Below are positions 56,701 to 64,000 of a stretch of 64,000 bases of DNA, piece by piece. The translations under genes and the position numbers were made by a program. Every line of letters begins with the position of its first letter. Position 1 is the stretch's first letter. Below the pieces are notes generated by a model, which had not been told where the DNA came from, did no database searches, and saw only the letters and a list, made by a program, of their open reading frames with translations. The stretch is from Anadara kagoshimensis (Eukaryota; Mollusca; Bivalvia; Arcoida; Arcidae): NCBI GenBank assembly GCA_021292105.1, contig CM037870.1, positions 3,581,058-3,645,057 of the forward strand, given 5' to 3'.

Positions 56701-58772
56701 TATACTTTACTGACGTAGGTTGACTTAGGATATGCATAAAAGGACATCCTGATGATCAATTCTGTAAGGTTTGAGTGAAATCCCTTCAGTAGTTTGGAAG
56801 GAGTTGAAGATACAAGCTTTCTGGACGGACGGACGGCTGAACGGACAGACGCACATCCGACAACAACGTCCTTTGGATATGCATAAAAGGACTTCCTGAT
56901 GATCAATTTTGTAAAGTTTGAGTGAAATCCCTTCAGTAGTTTGGTAGGAGTTGTGGATACAAGCCCGGACAGACGGACAGACTGACAGACGGACATCGAC
57001 TATCACTATAATCCCCTTTCGGTTTCACCGATAGGGGACTAATAATTATTTCAATATAGGTCGTTATTTCAGTGCAGATACAACCGCTATTGAAATAATT
57101 ATTCCAATTTCAATAGTGGTCGTTATTTCAGTGCATTCCCAACCGCTATTGAAATAATAGAGGTCGTTATTTCAGTGCATTCTCAACCGCTATTGAAATA
57201 TTATTTCAATAGAAGTCGTTATTTCAGTGCATTCTCAACCGCTATTGAAATAATTATTTCAATAGTGGTCGTCATTTCAGTGCATCCTCAACCGCTATTG
57301 AAATAATTATTTCAATAGAGGTCATTATTTCAGTGCAGATACAACCGCTATTGAAATAATTATTCCAATTTCAATAGTGGTCGTGATTTCAGTGCATTCC
57401 CAACCGCTATTGAAATTATTTCAATAGTGGTCGTTATTTCAGTGCATTCTCAACCGCTATTGAAATAATTATTTCAATAGTGGTCGTTATTTCAATAGCG
57501 GTTGCAACACTTGCACTGATTTTTACGGAATTTTTCTTTTCCTTTGATAGATTTTTGGAAAAAAGCAGCTTTTCACTCTTTTTTGGCACCTAGGGTATTA
57601 TTTCCAAATTTGTAAATTTTAATAAATAGAGGATCTTGCATGAGTGTTTATGTAATATTGAATTTATTAAACGAGTTGAATAATTTTTTATGCAACGAGC
57701 CTTGGCGAGTTGCATAAAACATTATTCAACGAGTTTAATAAATTCAATATTGCATAGACACGAATGCAAGATTCTATTTATTATATAATCCCATAAAAAA
57801 TGTTTTTTCGTAGATTTAAAACTTGTCTTCTCATTATAAAGAAAACAGCTGATTGGCCGAAACACAACAAGCTAAGTTCACGTAAATGTGTACATGCACC
57901 AAAATTAATCCTGCTGAAATATTAAAAGTAAACAATAGTCTGTCCGCAGGATACAAAAACAAAACAAACATTTTCAATTTAAATACAATGTATCCTCTTT
58001 TTAGAAGAAAAGTACAAAAGTATCAGCTTAAATTAGAATCAACAAACAGTGTCAAATGAAACAAACATCTGTGAACCAGGTCAATCGTGTGACGTCACTC
58101 TGGAATGACTTGTATGCTTTTATGACGTCACACTCATTCAATACGATTTTTATTGTATGACCGTATTACATGGATTATTGAGTAGATTATATAATAAAAT
58201 ATCTTATTGGCCGTTTTATCATTGTAATAACTTGTAATGTGTCATGTTTTTGTTGCATTTGATGGTGCCAAACATATATTGTGTATTTATTTCAGCTGCA
58301 TATTTCCTTCTTCTTTTATATAATTTGAAATTATAAACATTGAAATTAGGGATGGCAATTCAATCTATAATCGCTAATCAATTAATCTTCAAATGGTCCC
58401 GGTATGTAGAATTAATTTGCTATGTACATTCTTAAGTCAAAAGTAAAAAATTAATTCACATATACACCTCGCCCACCCCATTTTGTATAAAATGACAGTC
58501 AAGTATATCGAAGATATTGGGGTACTCTAAAGTAGGACAATTTAATTTGTTATCAAAATTAAATTAAAATAATCCAAGGAATAAACAATTAATTGGTGAA
58601 TTGTCACCATTTATTTTTGAAATACACTGTACCTTTACATGTATCGACTCATCATATTTTACAGGCTGCTGGTAAATACAGACAGAAAGGCCGGGATTAC
58701 ATTGTGGAAGACGGAGATATTATTTTGTTTAAATTTAACGCAGGTGCTGGACTTAAAGACAAGAAAAAATAA
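47675..58772 (+). CDS. OLA1: Obg-like ATPase 1, complete gene of 11 coding exons
   Basis: Cytosolic P-loop NTPase of the Obg/YchF family that prefers ATP to GTP; it is linked to translation control, ribosome association and stress responses. Joining 47675-47778, 48045-48127, 48860-48920, 49522-49649, 50641-50816, 51496-51573, 52624-52721, 53743-53883, 54534-54630, 55229-55351 and 58665-58772 gives 398 codons (human 396). All introns are GT-AG and all phases join without a stop. Motifs: G1 GLPNVGKS at 30-37, G3 DIAG at 93-96, and NLSE at 230-233 replacing the usual NKxD, the change that gives the family its ATP preference. The G5-like SGA of human is SCG here (about 264-266). A C-terminal TGS domain covers about 306-389, ending [13 protein letters not shown], then a Lys-rich tail. 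The start MPPKKKDD matches human MPPKKGGD. Introns 4, 6, 7 and 10 are full of transposons and satellites, but every exon is intact. Confidence 0.97.
48045..48127 (+). CDS. OLA1: OLA1 coding exon 2
   Basis: Residues 35-62, starting with the Lys-Ser of the P-loop ([11 protein letters not shown]) and running through [13 protein letters not shown]. Acceptor TTGCAG, donor GTTAGT (weaker than consensus). Confidence 0.95.
48501..48778 (+). mobile_element. Short non-autonomous Helitron in OLA1 intron 2
   Basis: 278 bp. It begins TC (TCTAGACTG), inserted between host A and T, and ends CTAG preceded ten bases earlier by a hairpin (GTGAGCTTGTGGCTCAC, 48751-48767), which is the canonical Helitron 3' end. 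A second strong hairpin lies near the 5' end (TACCCCCGCTTAAAAAGTGG onward, 48516-48540), and 'gtctgtccatccgtcc' follows, as in many mollusc Helitron derivatives. There is no coding capacity. Confidence 0.7.
48860..48920 (+). CDS. OLA1: OLA1 coding exon 3
   Basis: Residues 63-82 with two bases of Ser83: [20 protein letters not shown]. Acceptor TTACTAG, donor GTAAGT. Confidence 0.93.
49006..49180 (-). mobile_element. tRNA-derived SINE, second copy of the 19.5-kb family
   Basis: Minus-strand A box GGCAGAGTGGTCCAAC and the body 'gtgagaaattttgtcagttc' match the element at 19440-19632. The B box is decayed. Confidence 0.5.
49522..49649 (+). CDS. OLA1: OLA1 coding exon 4
   Basis: Residues 83-125 and one base of Arg126. 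Carries the G3/Walker B segment [19 protein letters not shown] and [15 protein letters not shown]. Acceptor TTTTTTCAG, donor GTAAGT. Confidence 0.96.
49674..50047. mobile_element. MITE family C copy interrupted by a hAT-like element
   Basis: Removing 49680-49906 plus one copy of its AGTAA duplication restores CAGTAAAACCTGTGTATAAA, the standard left end of family C; the right end, an inversion beginning at 'ggtctttatagggtggtc', closes at 50047 beside TA. The order of events is therefore MITE first, hAT-like element second. Confidence 0.65.
49680..49906. mobile_element. hAT-like non-autonomous element, 5-bp target duplication
   Basis: 227 bp with ends CAGGGCTCTCGC and (inverted) CAGGGCTCTCCC, and AGTAA duplicated exactly (49675-49679, 49907-49911). 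'ttcacaat' is repeated five or six times inside. Confidence 0.75.
50124..50307. mobile_element. MITE family D copy, inverted relative to 33768
   Basis: The right end ATAATGGGGTTGAACTG beside TA is the inversion of the family's CAGTGTAACCCCATTAT, and 'tttattgccaccatttgtct' matches the interior. The left boundary is approximate. Confidence 0.45.
50440..50505 (+). repeat. SINE tail fragment
   Basis: 'ggatataagtgaaatattct' plus 'tgacta' matches the tail of the SINE at 41285-41590. Confidence 0.45.
50641..50816 (+). CDS. OLA1: OLA1 coding exon 5
   Basis: Residues 126-184: [20 protein letters not shown] through [13 protein letters not shown]. This is the start of the coiled helical domain inserted in the G domain of Obg-like ATPases. 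The donor is taken as TTT|GTAGGT, which keeps phase 0 and matches human KPEY|D. Confidence 0.95.
50860..51080 (+). repeat. Common mollusc-type repeat fragment in OLA1 intron 5
   Basis: 'cacaaaacttggtgcaaagc' and 'ggagttattgccctttgaac' are phrases I associate with a very abundant mollusc interspersed repeat; the identification is from memory of such genomes. The 69-codon frame across it is not a gene. Confidence 0.35.
51496..51573 (+). CDS. OLA1: OLA1 coding exon 6
   Basis: Residues 185-210: [20 protein letters not shown] to WDAKE, end of the helical domain. Acceptor TTTTTTAG, donor GTAGGA. Confidence 0.93.
51690..51765 (+). mobile_element. tRNA-like SINE head in OLA1 intron 6
   Basis: GAAGCTCAGTTGGTTGAAC and GGGTTTGATCTCC are A- and B-box-like at tRNA spacing. 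Only the head is clear. Confidence 0.4.
51815..52590 (-). repeat. DR1 copy whose tail has grown into a 29-bp minisatellite
   Basis: 51815-51927 is the right part of DR1 ('gtgcttacccttttggagta' to 'tactttaattttgg'). The last family motif, 'gattgtgatttggacatgga' plus 'ttagtatg', is then repeated about 22 times with a 29-bp period (51928-52562), and only after the array comes the normal DR1 end ('cttgtttgatc'). Units alternate between 'gtggttg' and 'gagattg' forms; the latter recur near 52099, 52185, 52331 and 52418, and an eight-unit block around 52185 is repeated near 52418, so growth included larger block duplications. Confidence 0.85.
52624..52721 (+). CDS. OLA1: OLA1 coding exon 7
   Basis: Residues 211-242 and two bases of Trp243: [20 protein letters not shown] then [12 protein letters not shown]. 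Includes the NLSE nucleotide-base recognition motif (230-233). Acceptor TTTTTTTCAG, donor GTATGT. Confidence 0.96.
52912..53034. mobile_element. MITE family A arm cut by the hAT-like element at 53035
   Basis: 'ggtcccggtttcacaatttt' to 'ggtgttatttttaa' matches one half of the copy at 36242-36502, and stops exactly at the insertion point of the next element. Confidence 0.55.
53035..53458. mobile_element. hAT-like non-autonomous element in OLA1 intron 7, 5-bp target duplication
   Basis: 424 bp. Ends CAGGGCTCGTACAG and (inverted) CAGGGGTCGTACAG; TTTAA is duplicated exactly (53030-53034, 53459-53463). Inside both ends there are repeated 'ccctaaaaagcccttgaatt' words. Confidence 0.75.
53535..53696. 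mobile_element. MITE family C copy in OLA1 intron 7
   Basis: 162 bp between TA dinucleotides. The left end CAGTCGAACCTGCCTAAAAG and the right end, the inversion of CAGTCAAACCTGTCTATAAA, are as in the 19651 copy, with which it is co-linear throughout. It ends only 46 bp before OLA1 exon 8. Confidence 0.75.
53743..53883 (+). CDS. OLA1: OLA1 coding exon 8
   Basis: Residues 243-289 and two bases of Ser290: [20 protein letters not shown] onward to [16 protein letters not shown]. Same length as the matching human segment. The donor is GTTTGT, a non-consensus but usable site fixed by phase with exon 9. Confidence 0.94.
54534..54630 (+). CDS. OLA1: OLA1 coding exon 9
   Basis: Residues 290-322: [20 protein letters not shown] then [13 protein letters not shown], leading into the TGS domain. 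Acceptor TTTTTTTTCAG, donor GTCAGT. Confidence 0.95.
54750..54995 (+). repeat. DR1 near full-length copy in OLA1 intron 9
   Basis: 'acaaacatactaatccatgt' to 'cagggcaatcctag' follows the family from end to end, with a small internal duplication ('gaaactgaaactga'). It starts about 120 bp after exon 9. Confidence 0.8.
55229..55351 (+). CDS. OLA1: OLA1 coding exon 10
   Basis: Residues 323-363: [20 protein letters not shown] and [21 protein letters not shown]. This is the core of the TGS domain and the best conserved stretch of the C terminus. Acceptor TTTATAG, donor GTAAAG. Confidence 0.97.
55484..57518. mobile_element. Foldback-like element: inverted satellite arms around a 1.1-kb centre
   Basis: The left arm (55484-55942) has eight ~54-bp units containing AGCGGTTGAGAATGCACTGA and 'aataacgacc'. 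The right arm (57041-57518) has eight units of the same satellite in the opposite orientation ('tcattctcaaccgct'). Each unit also contains a short palindrome centred on TTGAAATAATTATTTCAA, complete or shortened. The outermost ends pair beyond the satellite (TGCACTGTTACAACCGC against TGCAAGTGTTGCAACCGC). Long inverted repeats built of subrepeats around a unique centre are the hallmark of foldback transposons. No transposase is seen in the centre, so it would be non-autonomous. An ATTT flank on both sides may or may not be a target duplication. Confidence 0.65.
56728..57039 (+). repeat. 147-bp tandem duplication with (GACGGACA) runs and end hairpin
   Basis: 'ggatatgcataaaaggac' to 'gatacaagc' is repeated at 56728 and 56875, each time followed by gacggacg/gacagacg words, and the second copy ends in a hairpin (CCCCTTTCGG...CCGATAGGGG) followed by ACTAATAA. 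This is a common mollusc-type repeat sitting in the centre of the foldback structure, against its right arm. Overlapping minus-strand frames of ~95 codons across it are repeat artefacts. Confidence 0.65.
57622..57781. repeat. 160-bp near-perfect palindrome
   Basis: Two ~79-bp arms (left arm 'aataaatagaggatcttgca' onward, right arm its inversion ending 'tgcaagattctatttatt') meet at 57701-57702 with almost no loop, at about 85% identity. It lies 100 bp after the foldback element. Confidence 0.8.
58087..58133. promoter_or_regulatory. Inverted pair of perfect CRE sites
   Basis: GTGTGACGTCA (58087-58097) and TGACGTCACAC (58123-58133) are exact inversions, each holding the full CREB/ATF palindrome TGACGTCA, 25 bp apart. 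They lie in OLA1 intron 10 in a stretch that may itself be part of a transposon, so a regulatory role is only possible. Confidence 0.3.
58665..58772 (+). CDS. OLA1: OLA1 coding exon 11 and stop
   Basis: Residues 364-398: [20 protein letters not shown] and [15 protein letters not shown], then TAA. Finishes the TGS domain. The tail is two residues longer than in human. Acceptor TTTTACAG. Confidence 0.97.
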   Translation, partial: AAGKYRQKGRDYIVEDGDIILFKFNAGAGLKDKKK

Positions 58773-58795
58773 TTGTGAATACTAAGAACAGTAAT

Positions 58796-58960
58796 TTTAT
58801 TTATGAATTTACACTGTGTGTCATTATAGAAAGGCAAAAAAACAAACATTATTTATGAATTAACACAATGTGTTATTGTAGAAAGCAAGAAAAAGTGAAC
58901 TGATTTTTGTAAACATTGTTTATGAATTAACACCATGTGTCATTATAGAAAAGTAAGGAA
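58796..58960 (+). repeat. Three ~60-bp tandem units in the OLA1 3' UTR
   Basis: 'tttatgaattaacaccatgt' followed by 'gtcattatagaaaggcaaa' recurs three times with substitutions. Confidence 0.75.
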
Positions 58961-59229
58961 ATTAAAATGACTTCTTGAACATCATAATAGAATGAGTTTT
59001 ATACATTATAGAACTATGATATGCTACAACTACTGTTTCTGTCTTTTAATGATGGTTTTACTTCATGTTCGTCTCTTCTAATTCCGAACATCAGTCAGCT
59101 AGCACCAAGTATATTACACACAGTAAGATGTACATGTATTTAGAAATTTTTGTGTCAGTTTTGGCAAAAATTCATTTCAAGCTATTTGCTTACTTTTAAT
59201 TTCACGTCGTTGGATGATGATCTGTGAAA

Positions 59230-59255
59230 AATAAATTGAAGTATATCCAAATAAA
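59230..59255 (+). terminator. OLA1: Two polyadenylation signals, OLA1
   Basis: AATAAA at 59230-59235 and again at 59250-59255, about 460 bp after the stop codon. Confidence 0.6.
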
Positions 59256-60314
59256 ATATTTGCGAAATTTTATTTTCAGACTTTGTTACACTTGCTATTA
59301 TTGAACAAATACTATCTGTAATGTTGACTATGGTATTTATACTATGTATGAATTTCAGGCATTATATATTTGATAAAATTATTTTTATTTGTCATCGGAA
59401 TATCATTAAAATGTCCAAAAATTTAATTGATATTTATAAGTACCTTGTATAACAGTATCATGACAGAATTCCAAGTCTTGGATTTTTTGTAAAAAAAAAA
59501 ATATTTTAAGTCTTTTGGAGAACATACTTCAAATTTACTTTATAAAAGCAATTTGTCACAAATGCAACTTGGAAGCAAAATTTGACAAAAAAGAAGACAA
59601 GAATCTGTACCAAATTAATAAACTATTACATTGGGTTCCAGAATGTGTTATTTTTTTACCCAATTTGTCTGACATCATAAGTGGTTATACAAGTCATGAT
59701 AAAGAAGGGTTAAGTTGCATACAAGTTTTAGTTAAGATTTTACCTTAACTTTCAAAGTCTACAGAAGGAATGGAAATTTTAGAACTTGTGATAACACAGT
59801 CTGCTTTATTCAGAACCACCTGAGCTGGTTTTTTTCATTGAAATTAAAGTTAAATTGAAAAAAGTTCAAATGTTGGAGATTATTTATATGGATTTGAAAT
59901 TTTAGATAAAATTAATTTCTGTTTAAATGATAATTTATACATGTAGTTTATTTTTAGAAGTGAAAACTGAAATTGTTTGGTAAATCTTGCTTGTTTAAAC
60001 AGGACAACTGATATGAATAAGTTTCATACATGTATATAGTGGTTATGTGTATTTAGATTAAACATCCAAAGACATGACATTGGATGGTTGGTGTAAACAG
60101 TGTGATGTTTCAGTCAAGATTATTTATCAAGACACTTGTGTACAGTGACACATGTACTTTTTAAATGCCCATTTTGTTCTAGACGTTTGCAGCTTTCAAA
60201 TAACCAAATTAATGAAGTTAATTGTTTTGAAGAGTATTTCTTCTACTTGGATAATTTGGTAAGTTCAACAGCAGTTGGGAGTTGAATTGCAGTGTGATGT
60301 TTTTGGCTCAATCA

Positions 60315-60500
60315 AGATTCACTGTATTGAGGTAGTCTTCAGGAATAGTCGAGGAAACCTGAGTGCCAAGAAAAAAACACCGGCAAACAGCAAGTGCACA
60401 TACAAACTTTCTCACACTAAGATCTGTCACAATTGATATATCAATCTTGTCAGTGAGGGGATGCTGTAATCCGTAAACCAGCACTTCAGAACATGGAAAC
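60315..60500 (-). mobile_element. Decayed tRNA-derived SINE body
   Basis: 'caaactttctcacactaaga' plus 'tctgt' resembles the body of the 19440 family. The head is barely recognisable. Confidence 0.3.
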
Positions 60501-61409
60501 CCAACCACCACCACCCCACCCACCCCAACAGCAGTTGGGAGAATGTACCAGACCTGTCAATAAAATCCCCTGGAAATGTTAAACCTGTCAGTACATGGAG
60601 TCAATTTCTGACCAATGAAAATGATTAAGATAACTGGTATCCAATCAGTTCCACTTGATGTATCACAAAATTGTTTTATGTCAATTGATGGGACATATTT
60701 TAGTATACCCTCATCTGTCCATCAACCTTTTTGCGTGTGCATTAAACTACTTTTACAGATTTTAAGCAAATTTTTCAACTTTGCAGGTCTGTTTCTAATG
60801 ACTTGAGGATGCTGTGTACGTTTTTTCTAGATTGGAAAAAATCAAAATTTAATATAAATGAAAGCAGGACTGCTTCATTACAGCCTTGTTTATATATATA
60901 TTTCCCTCCTTGGCGGTGCTTTTATTTCTTCTGGTATCACTTACTATCTAAGACCACTGTAACCTTGACCTTCCTTCAAGGACAACTAACTTAGCAAACT
61001 TTTAGGTTGTAACCATAGGTGTTTAAGGTCACCGATGAAGGAAAATGTGTTCAACTTCAACAGACTTGTAGTCTTTCCACTACAAGCTTAAAGTTTTAAG
61101 CTTCTACGCCATGCAGTTCATGACAAGAACCTGTTCTTAAGTTTGACTATATAATGTTTGTCACTTTGGATGAAGGACATGGTCAACCAATATTGTAAAC
61201 TTGGTAGCTCTTTATGTGCCGGTGCCTAAATATTAAGTACTAGTACATCAAGTTACTTTGATTGTGACATAAAGCTTTTCTAAGTATTACATGTAATACA
61301 TCTCCATCTGGTTGTTCAAAGCTCTGTTAGCTTAACCAAATGGTTACTAAAAATTCAAAATGTTATTAAAATAAAACATATTTGATATGAAATACAGTTC
61401 TGACTTTAA

Positions 61410-62413
61410 GGTAGTTCCATACTTTACAAATCGCCTGAAAACATACATTGAAATTTTGATATGTTGTAGATGAGCATAAACCATTCAACATGCCAAAATT
61501 TCAGGGCAGTTATTTGACTTGCGTAAGAAATTCTGAAGTACCACCTGGTGGCCATTTTCACAACATAAATGATCAAAGTATAACTACTGTTGTCAACAAA
61601 TAAGCTTTAATAATTTTTTGTCATGCTTAGAAACCAAACGTCTCTTGAATTTAAATGAACCATTGTGTCATGAGGATTATTTAGACCAATGGAATTTTAC
61701 TTTTGGTCAAGTGGTATTTTTCTACAGCACCACCTATCAAGGGAGAACATTTCATTTCCGGAAAACTGAAAGTAACACCCTTTCGTTAATTTGTAGATTT
61801 AAAAAGAACTTAAGTCGAATACGACCCCTGATTTTCACATATATTGCACATGAATACATAAGTTTGGTTTTCGAAAACAAAAAATAGAGGGTTGTCAAGC
61901 TACTTTTTTCATAAAATTGCATCAAAATCCTGACACAAGAAAAAAGCCTTATTCCTTACGTAAGAAGTTACCAATAATGTCCTAGAACTCAATGTTTTTC
62001 GTTTGGTATTAACAAAAGTACTGATTGTGAGCTATTTGGTTGTGCAAAACAAAACCAATTTAAATATCATATGATCTGTTACTCATAGAAACCCATAGCA
62101 ACCGTTACCCAACACAGATCAGTTAAAGTGGAAAAGGGATTCGTATACATTGATGGAGCGTTCTTGATTCTAGGCCGCTGAATGAAACGCAAATACAAGA
62201 GCATAGTCAAACTGCTAAAATGTGACACCGAGAAAAATCATCATACAGTATGTTTATTTTTGTAAATGCAGAAAATTATTCTACTGAATGATAGCATAAC
62301 AGCATTCCCGCCATAACTCTGTAGGCGCCGAAGACCACACATTCGTGACATCATAGATAAAAAAGATGTCAAATTTGACATTGCGGCCGTACGTGGTATG
62401 GTATGGAACTACC
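61410..62413. mobile_element. 1-kb TTAA-flanked element with short inverted ends
   Basis: GGTAGTTCCATAC (61410) and its exact inversion GTATGGAACTACC (to 62413) are each bordered by TTAA (61406-61409 and 62414-62417), giving a symmetrical TTAA-target element of 1,004 bp. TTAA targets are used by piggyBac- and Kolobok-type transposases; the ends do not show the CCC start of piggyBac. The only longer frame (61618-61887, 89 codons) has no transposase motif, so it is non-autonomous. Confidence 0.6.
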
Positions 62414-62933
62414 TTAACTAACAATTATGTGCAGTAACTTTTTCAGAGAAATTTTAGAAATATTACCTAACACAAAATACTAATTCTGGCTTTGAACAGC
62501 CAGACACTGGTCACTAACATTGAATGTGGTAGACCAATGGTAACCAATAGCATATGGCAACCAGGAAACACATGTGCTCTTAAGAAATAAAATCACAACA
62601 AAAAGCCCACATTTTATATCACAAAAATTAATTTATTTCAGCTGAAATGAATACAGAGAATATAAAATATTCTTCAATATTACAAGAAAAACTTAAAAAC
62701 CTGATGTTTCAAAATACACATACATTGTACATGTATATCCACTTGATATTATAAAACCGCTTTAAATTAAGAAAAAACCCATGACAACAACAGCTAACAA
62801 ATGGACAACTTTCAATGATGAGACCTGCCTCTTGTCTTCCATAGAGATGATGAGAGTTATTAATGTGCTTTGAATAATGAGATTAGTTTTTATGTACCGA
62901 GCAGCTATTTACATATTCATATCCAATCAAATA

Positions 62934-63065
62934 CATCAAACCTGTCTATTAAGATCACTCAAAATAACCAGTAAAAGTGGGCAGGTGGCTCTTATACAGA
63001 TTCAAATAAAATGAATACAGAGCCATTTGAATAAAACTTATTGGCCTTTAAAATAGGTTTGACTG
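62934..63065. mobile_element. MITE family C, short copy
   Basis: 132 bp between TA dinucleotides. The left end 'catcaaacctgtctattaag' and the right end 'aaaataggtttgactg' are inverted matches; it is in the opposite sense to the 53535 copy. Confidence 0.6.
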
Positions 63066-64000
63066 TATAGCCAAAATGTTTTTTTTTACCTCTGTTCTCG
63101 ACCATGAACTGACTATTCTTTTTTCAATGACCTTGACACTACATATACACAGCATTATGAACCACATTTTCTTGAAGTTTGCTATCATTTTTCAGTCTTT
63201 TTTTTCAATTCAATCTGAAACTTGCTGCAGCATTAACAAACTCCAAACCTGATAATCTTGATCTGGTTTATTTTAATTTTATCTGAATAAGATGGATGGA
63301 CAAATTGAGGTGTTATAACCTCATAAGAAACTTAACAAAGGCATCAATGACATTGATAGACATTCACAATTACCTTCATACATGATAGCATATTCTTACA
63401 ATGGGCTTCCAAAAAAAGAGAGAAAAGAAACTCTCAAATTTACACACAATAATTTTAAAATTTGTAATAATATGCACAAAATTTTCATCAGTATGAAGTT
63501 ACAACAAGATAATTTAATATACATATACATGTAGATCTAATATGATGTATCTGATATATTATACTCTCTCTCACACACATACAAAAACTACTGTGAAAAT
63601 ACCAAATACATGTAGCAGTTTTCAATCACTTTCTTCACATAAAATTATTTTAATTTGCGTTCACATTCTGACTTTTTTAAACAAACTCTATCGAGTAACT
63701 TTTAAAACATCAGTAAAATTACTTTTTTTTAAAACAATTTTTTCCCATTATGGGACAATGTAAGACATTTTCAGCTAACAGGTCTTTTTCAAGGGACCAA
63801 CTTTAAATTATTTTCCTTGACAACAGTTTATCAGCTGAAAGTTTCCAATGAGTATGCACATGTCATTTTTTATAATTTCAATAGTATTAAAAAATTTCAA
63901 AGAATCAGATCATTTGGTGATGATAATAACTTAAAACTTACATTTATACTGAGGTCAGTTGTTGTCGTAAGATTCTAAACTTTAAAATGTGCAAAGCTCA

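Larger units (their letters stand above)
58773..59270 (+). other. OLA1: OLA1 3' UTR
   Basis: Non-coding sequence from the stop to two AATAAA signals (59230-59235 and 59250-59255). Its first part is the three-unit tandem repeat at 58796-58960. Confidence 0.6.
59271..64000. other. Gene-free region downstream of OLA1
   Basis: No coding exon or RNA gene was recognised. The stretch holds a decayed SINE (60315-60500, minus), the TTAA-flanked element at 61410-62413 and a short MITE C copy. A neighbouring gene may begin beyond the window. Confidence 0.55.

Noticed and set aside
56700-57006. Two overlapping minus-strand frames of 93-98 codons with internal repeats
   Set aside because: They translate the 147-bp duplicated (GACGGACA)-type repeat.
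57001-57039. A Helitron 3' end at the hairpin followed by ACTAA
   Set aside because: The hairpin-to-end spacing is only one base and there is no matching TC start at an A|T site; the 48501-48778 element fits the Helitron pattern far better.
63400-64000. The start of a further gene at the right edge
   Set aside because: No frame, splice site or polyadenylation pattern distinguishes it from the AT-rich background.

Overview
The window is AT-rich, intron-rich animal DNA, and its repeat content points to a mollusc, most likely a bivalve. It is crowded with short non-autonomous DNA transposons, tRNA-derived SINEs, minisatellites and the rounds of (GACGGACA)-type and 'GAGTTATTGCCC'-type repeats that are common in mollusc genomes. 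Species assignment is inference. Two host genes can be read with confidence, both on the + strand, and both are split by introns.

Region by region. 1-16.8 kb has no recognisable coding sequence and is either the 5' flank or the first intron of the Sp gene; it carries MITEs, minisatellites and a few compact motif-dense stretches. 16.88-18.14 kb is the large terminal coding exon of an Sp-family zinc-finger transcription factor of the Sp6-9 group (Sp8/9-like), with Sp box, buttonhead box and three C2H2 fingers; its short first coding exon was not found. A polyadenylation signal lies near 18.84 kb. 18.9-45.1 kb is mostly non-coding and repeat-rich, with one exon-like orphan reading frame (24.18-24.37 kb) and an exon-like duplicated relic on the minus strand (42.3-42.8 kb). 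45.09-59.26 kb is a complete OLA1 (Obg-like ATPase 1) gene: a candidate promoter with two inverted ETS sites, a likely non-coding first exon, and 11 coding exons whose phases all join to give a 398-residue protein. Its introns hold a nest of transposons, a 29-bp minisatellite and a 2-kb foldback structure with satellite arms. 59.3-64 kb is gene-free apart from repeats, including a 1-kb TTAA-flanked element.

The two genes do not form a pathway: one is a patterning transcription factor, the other a housekeeping P-loop ATPase. Their adjacency is nevertheless notable, because SP9 and OLA1 are also neighbours in the human genome (recalled from general knowledge), which suggests a very old linkage, perhaps kept because Sp8/9 enhancers lie in or beyond OLA1. 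The other main observations are four hAT-like elements that all have exact 5-bp target duplications, an RTE-like LINE fragment inserted in a tRNA-derived SINE, a minisatellite grown from the tail of a dispersed repeat, and the foldback element. No LTR retroelement, Polinton or other virus-like element, CRISPR array or functional tRNA/rRNA gene was seen.
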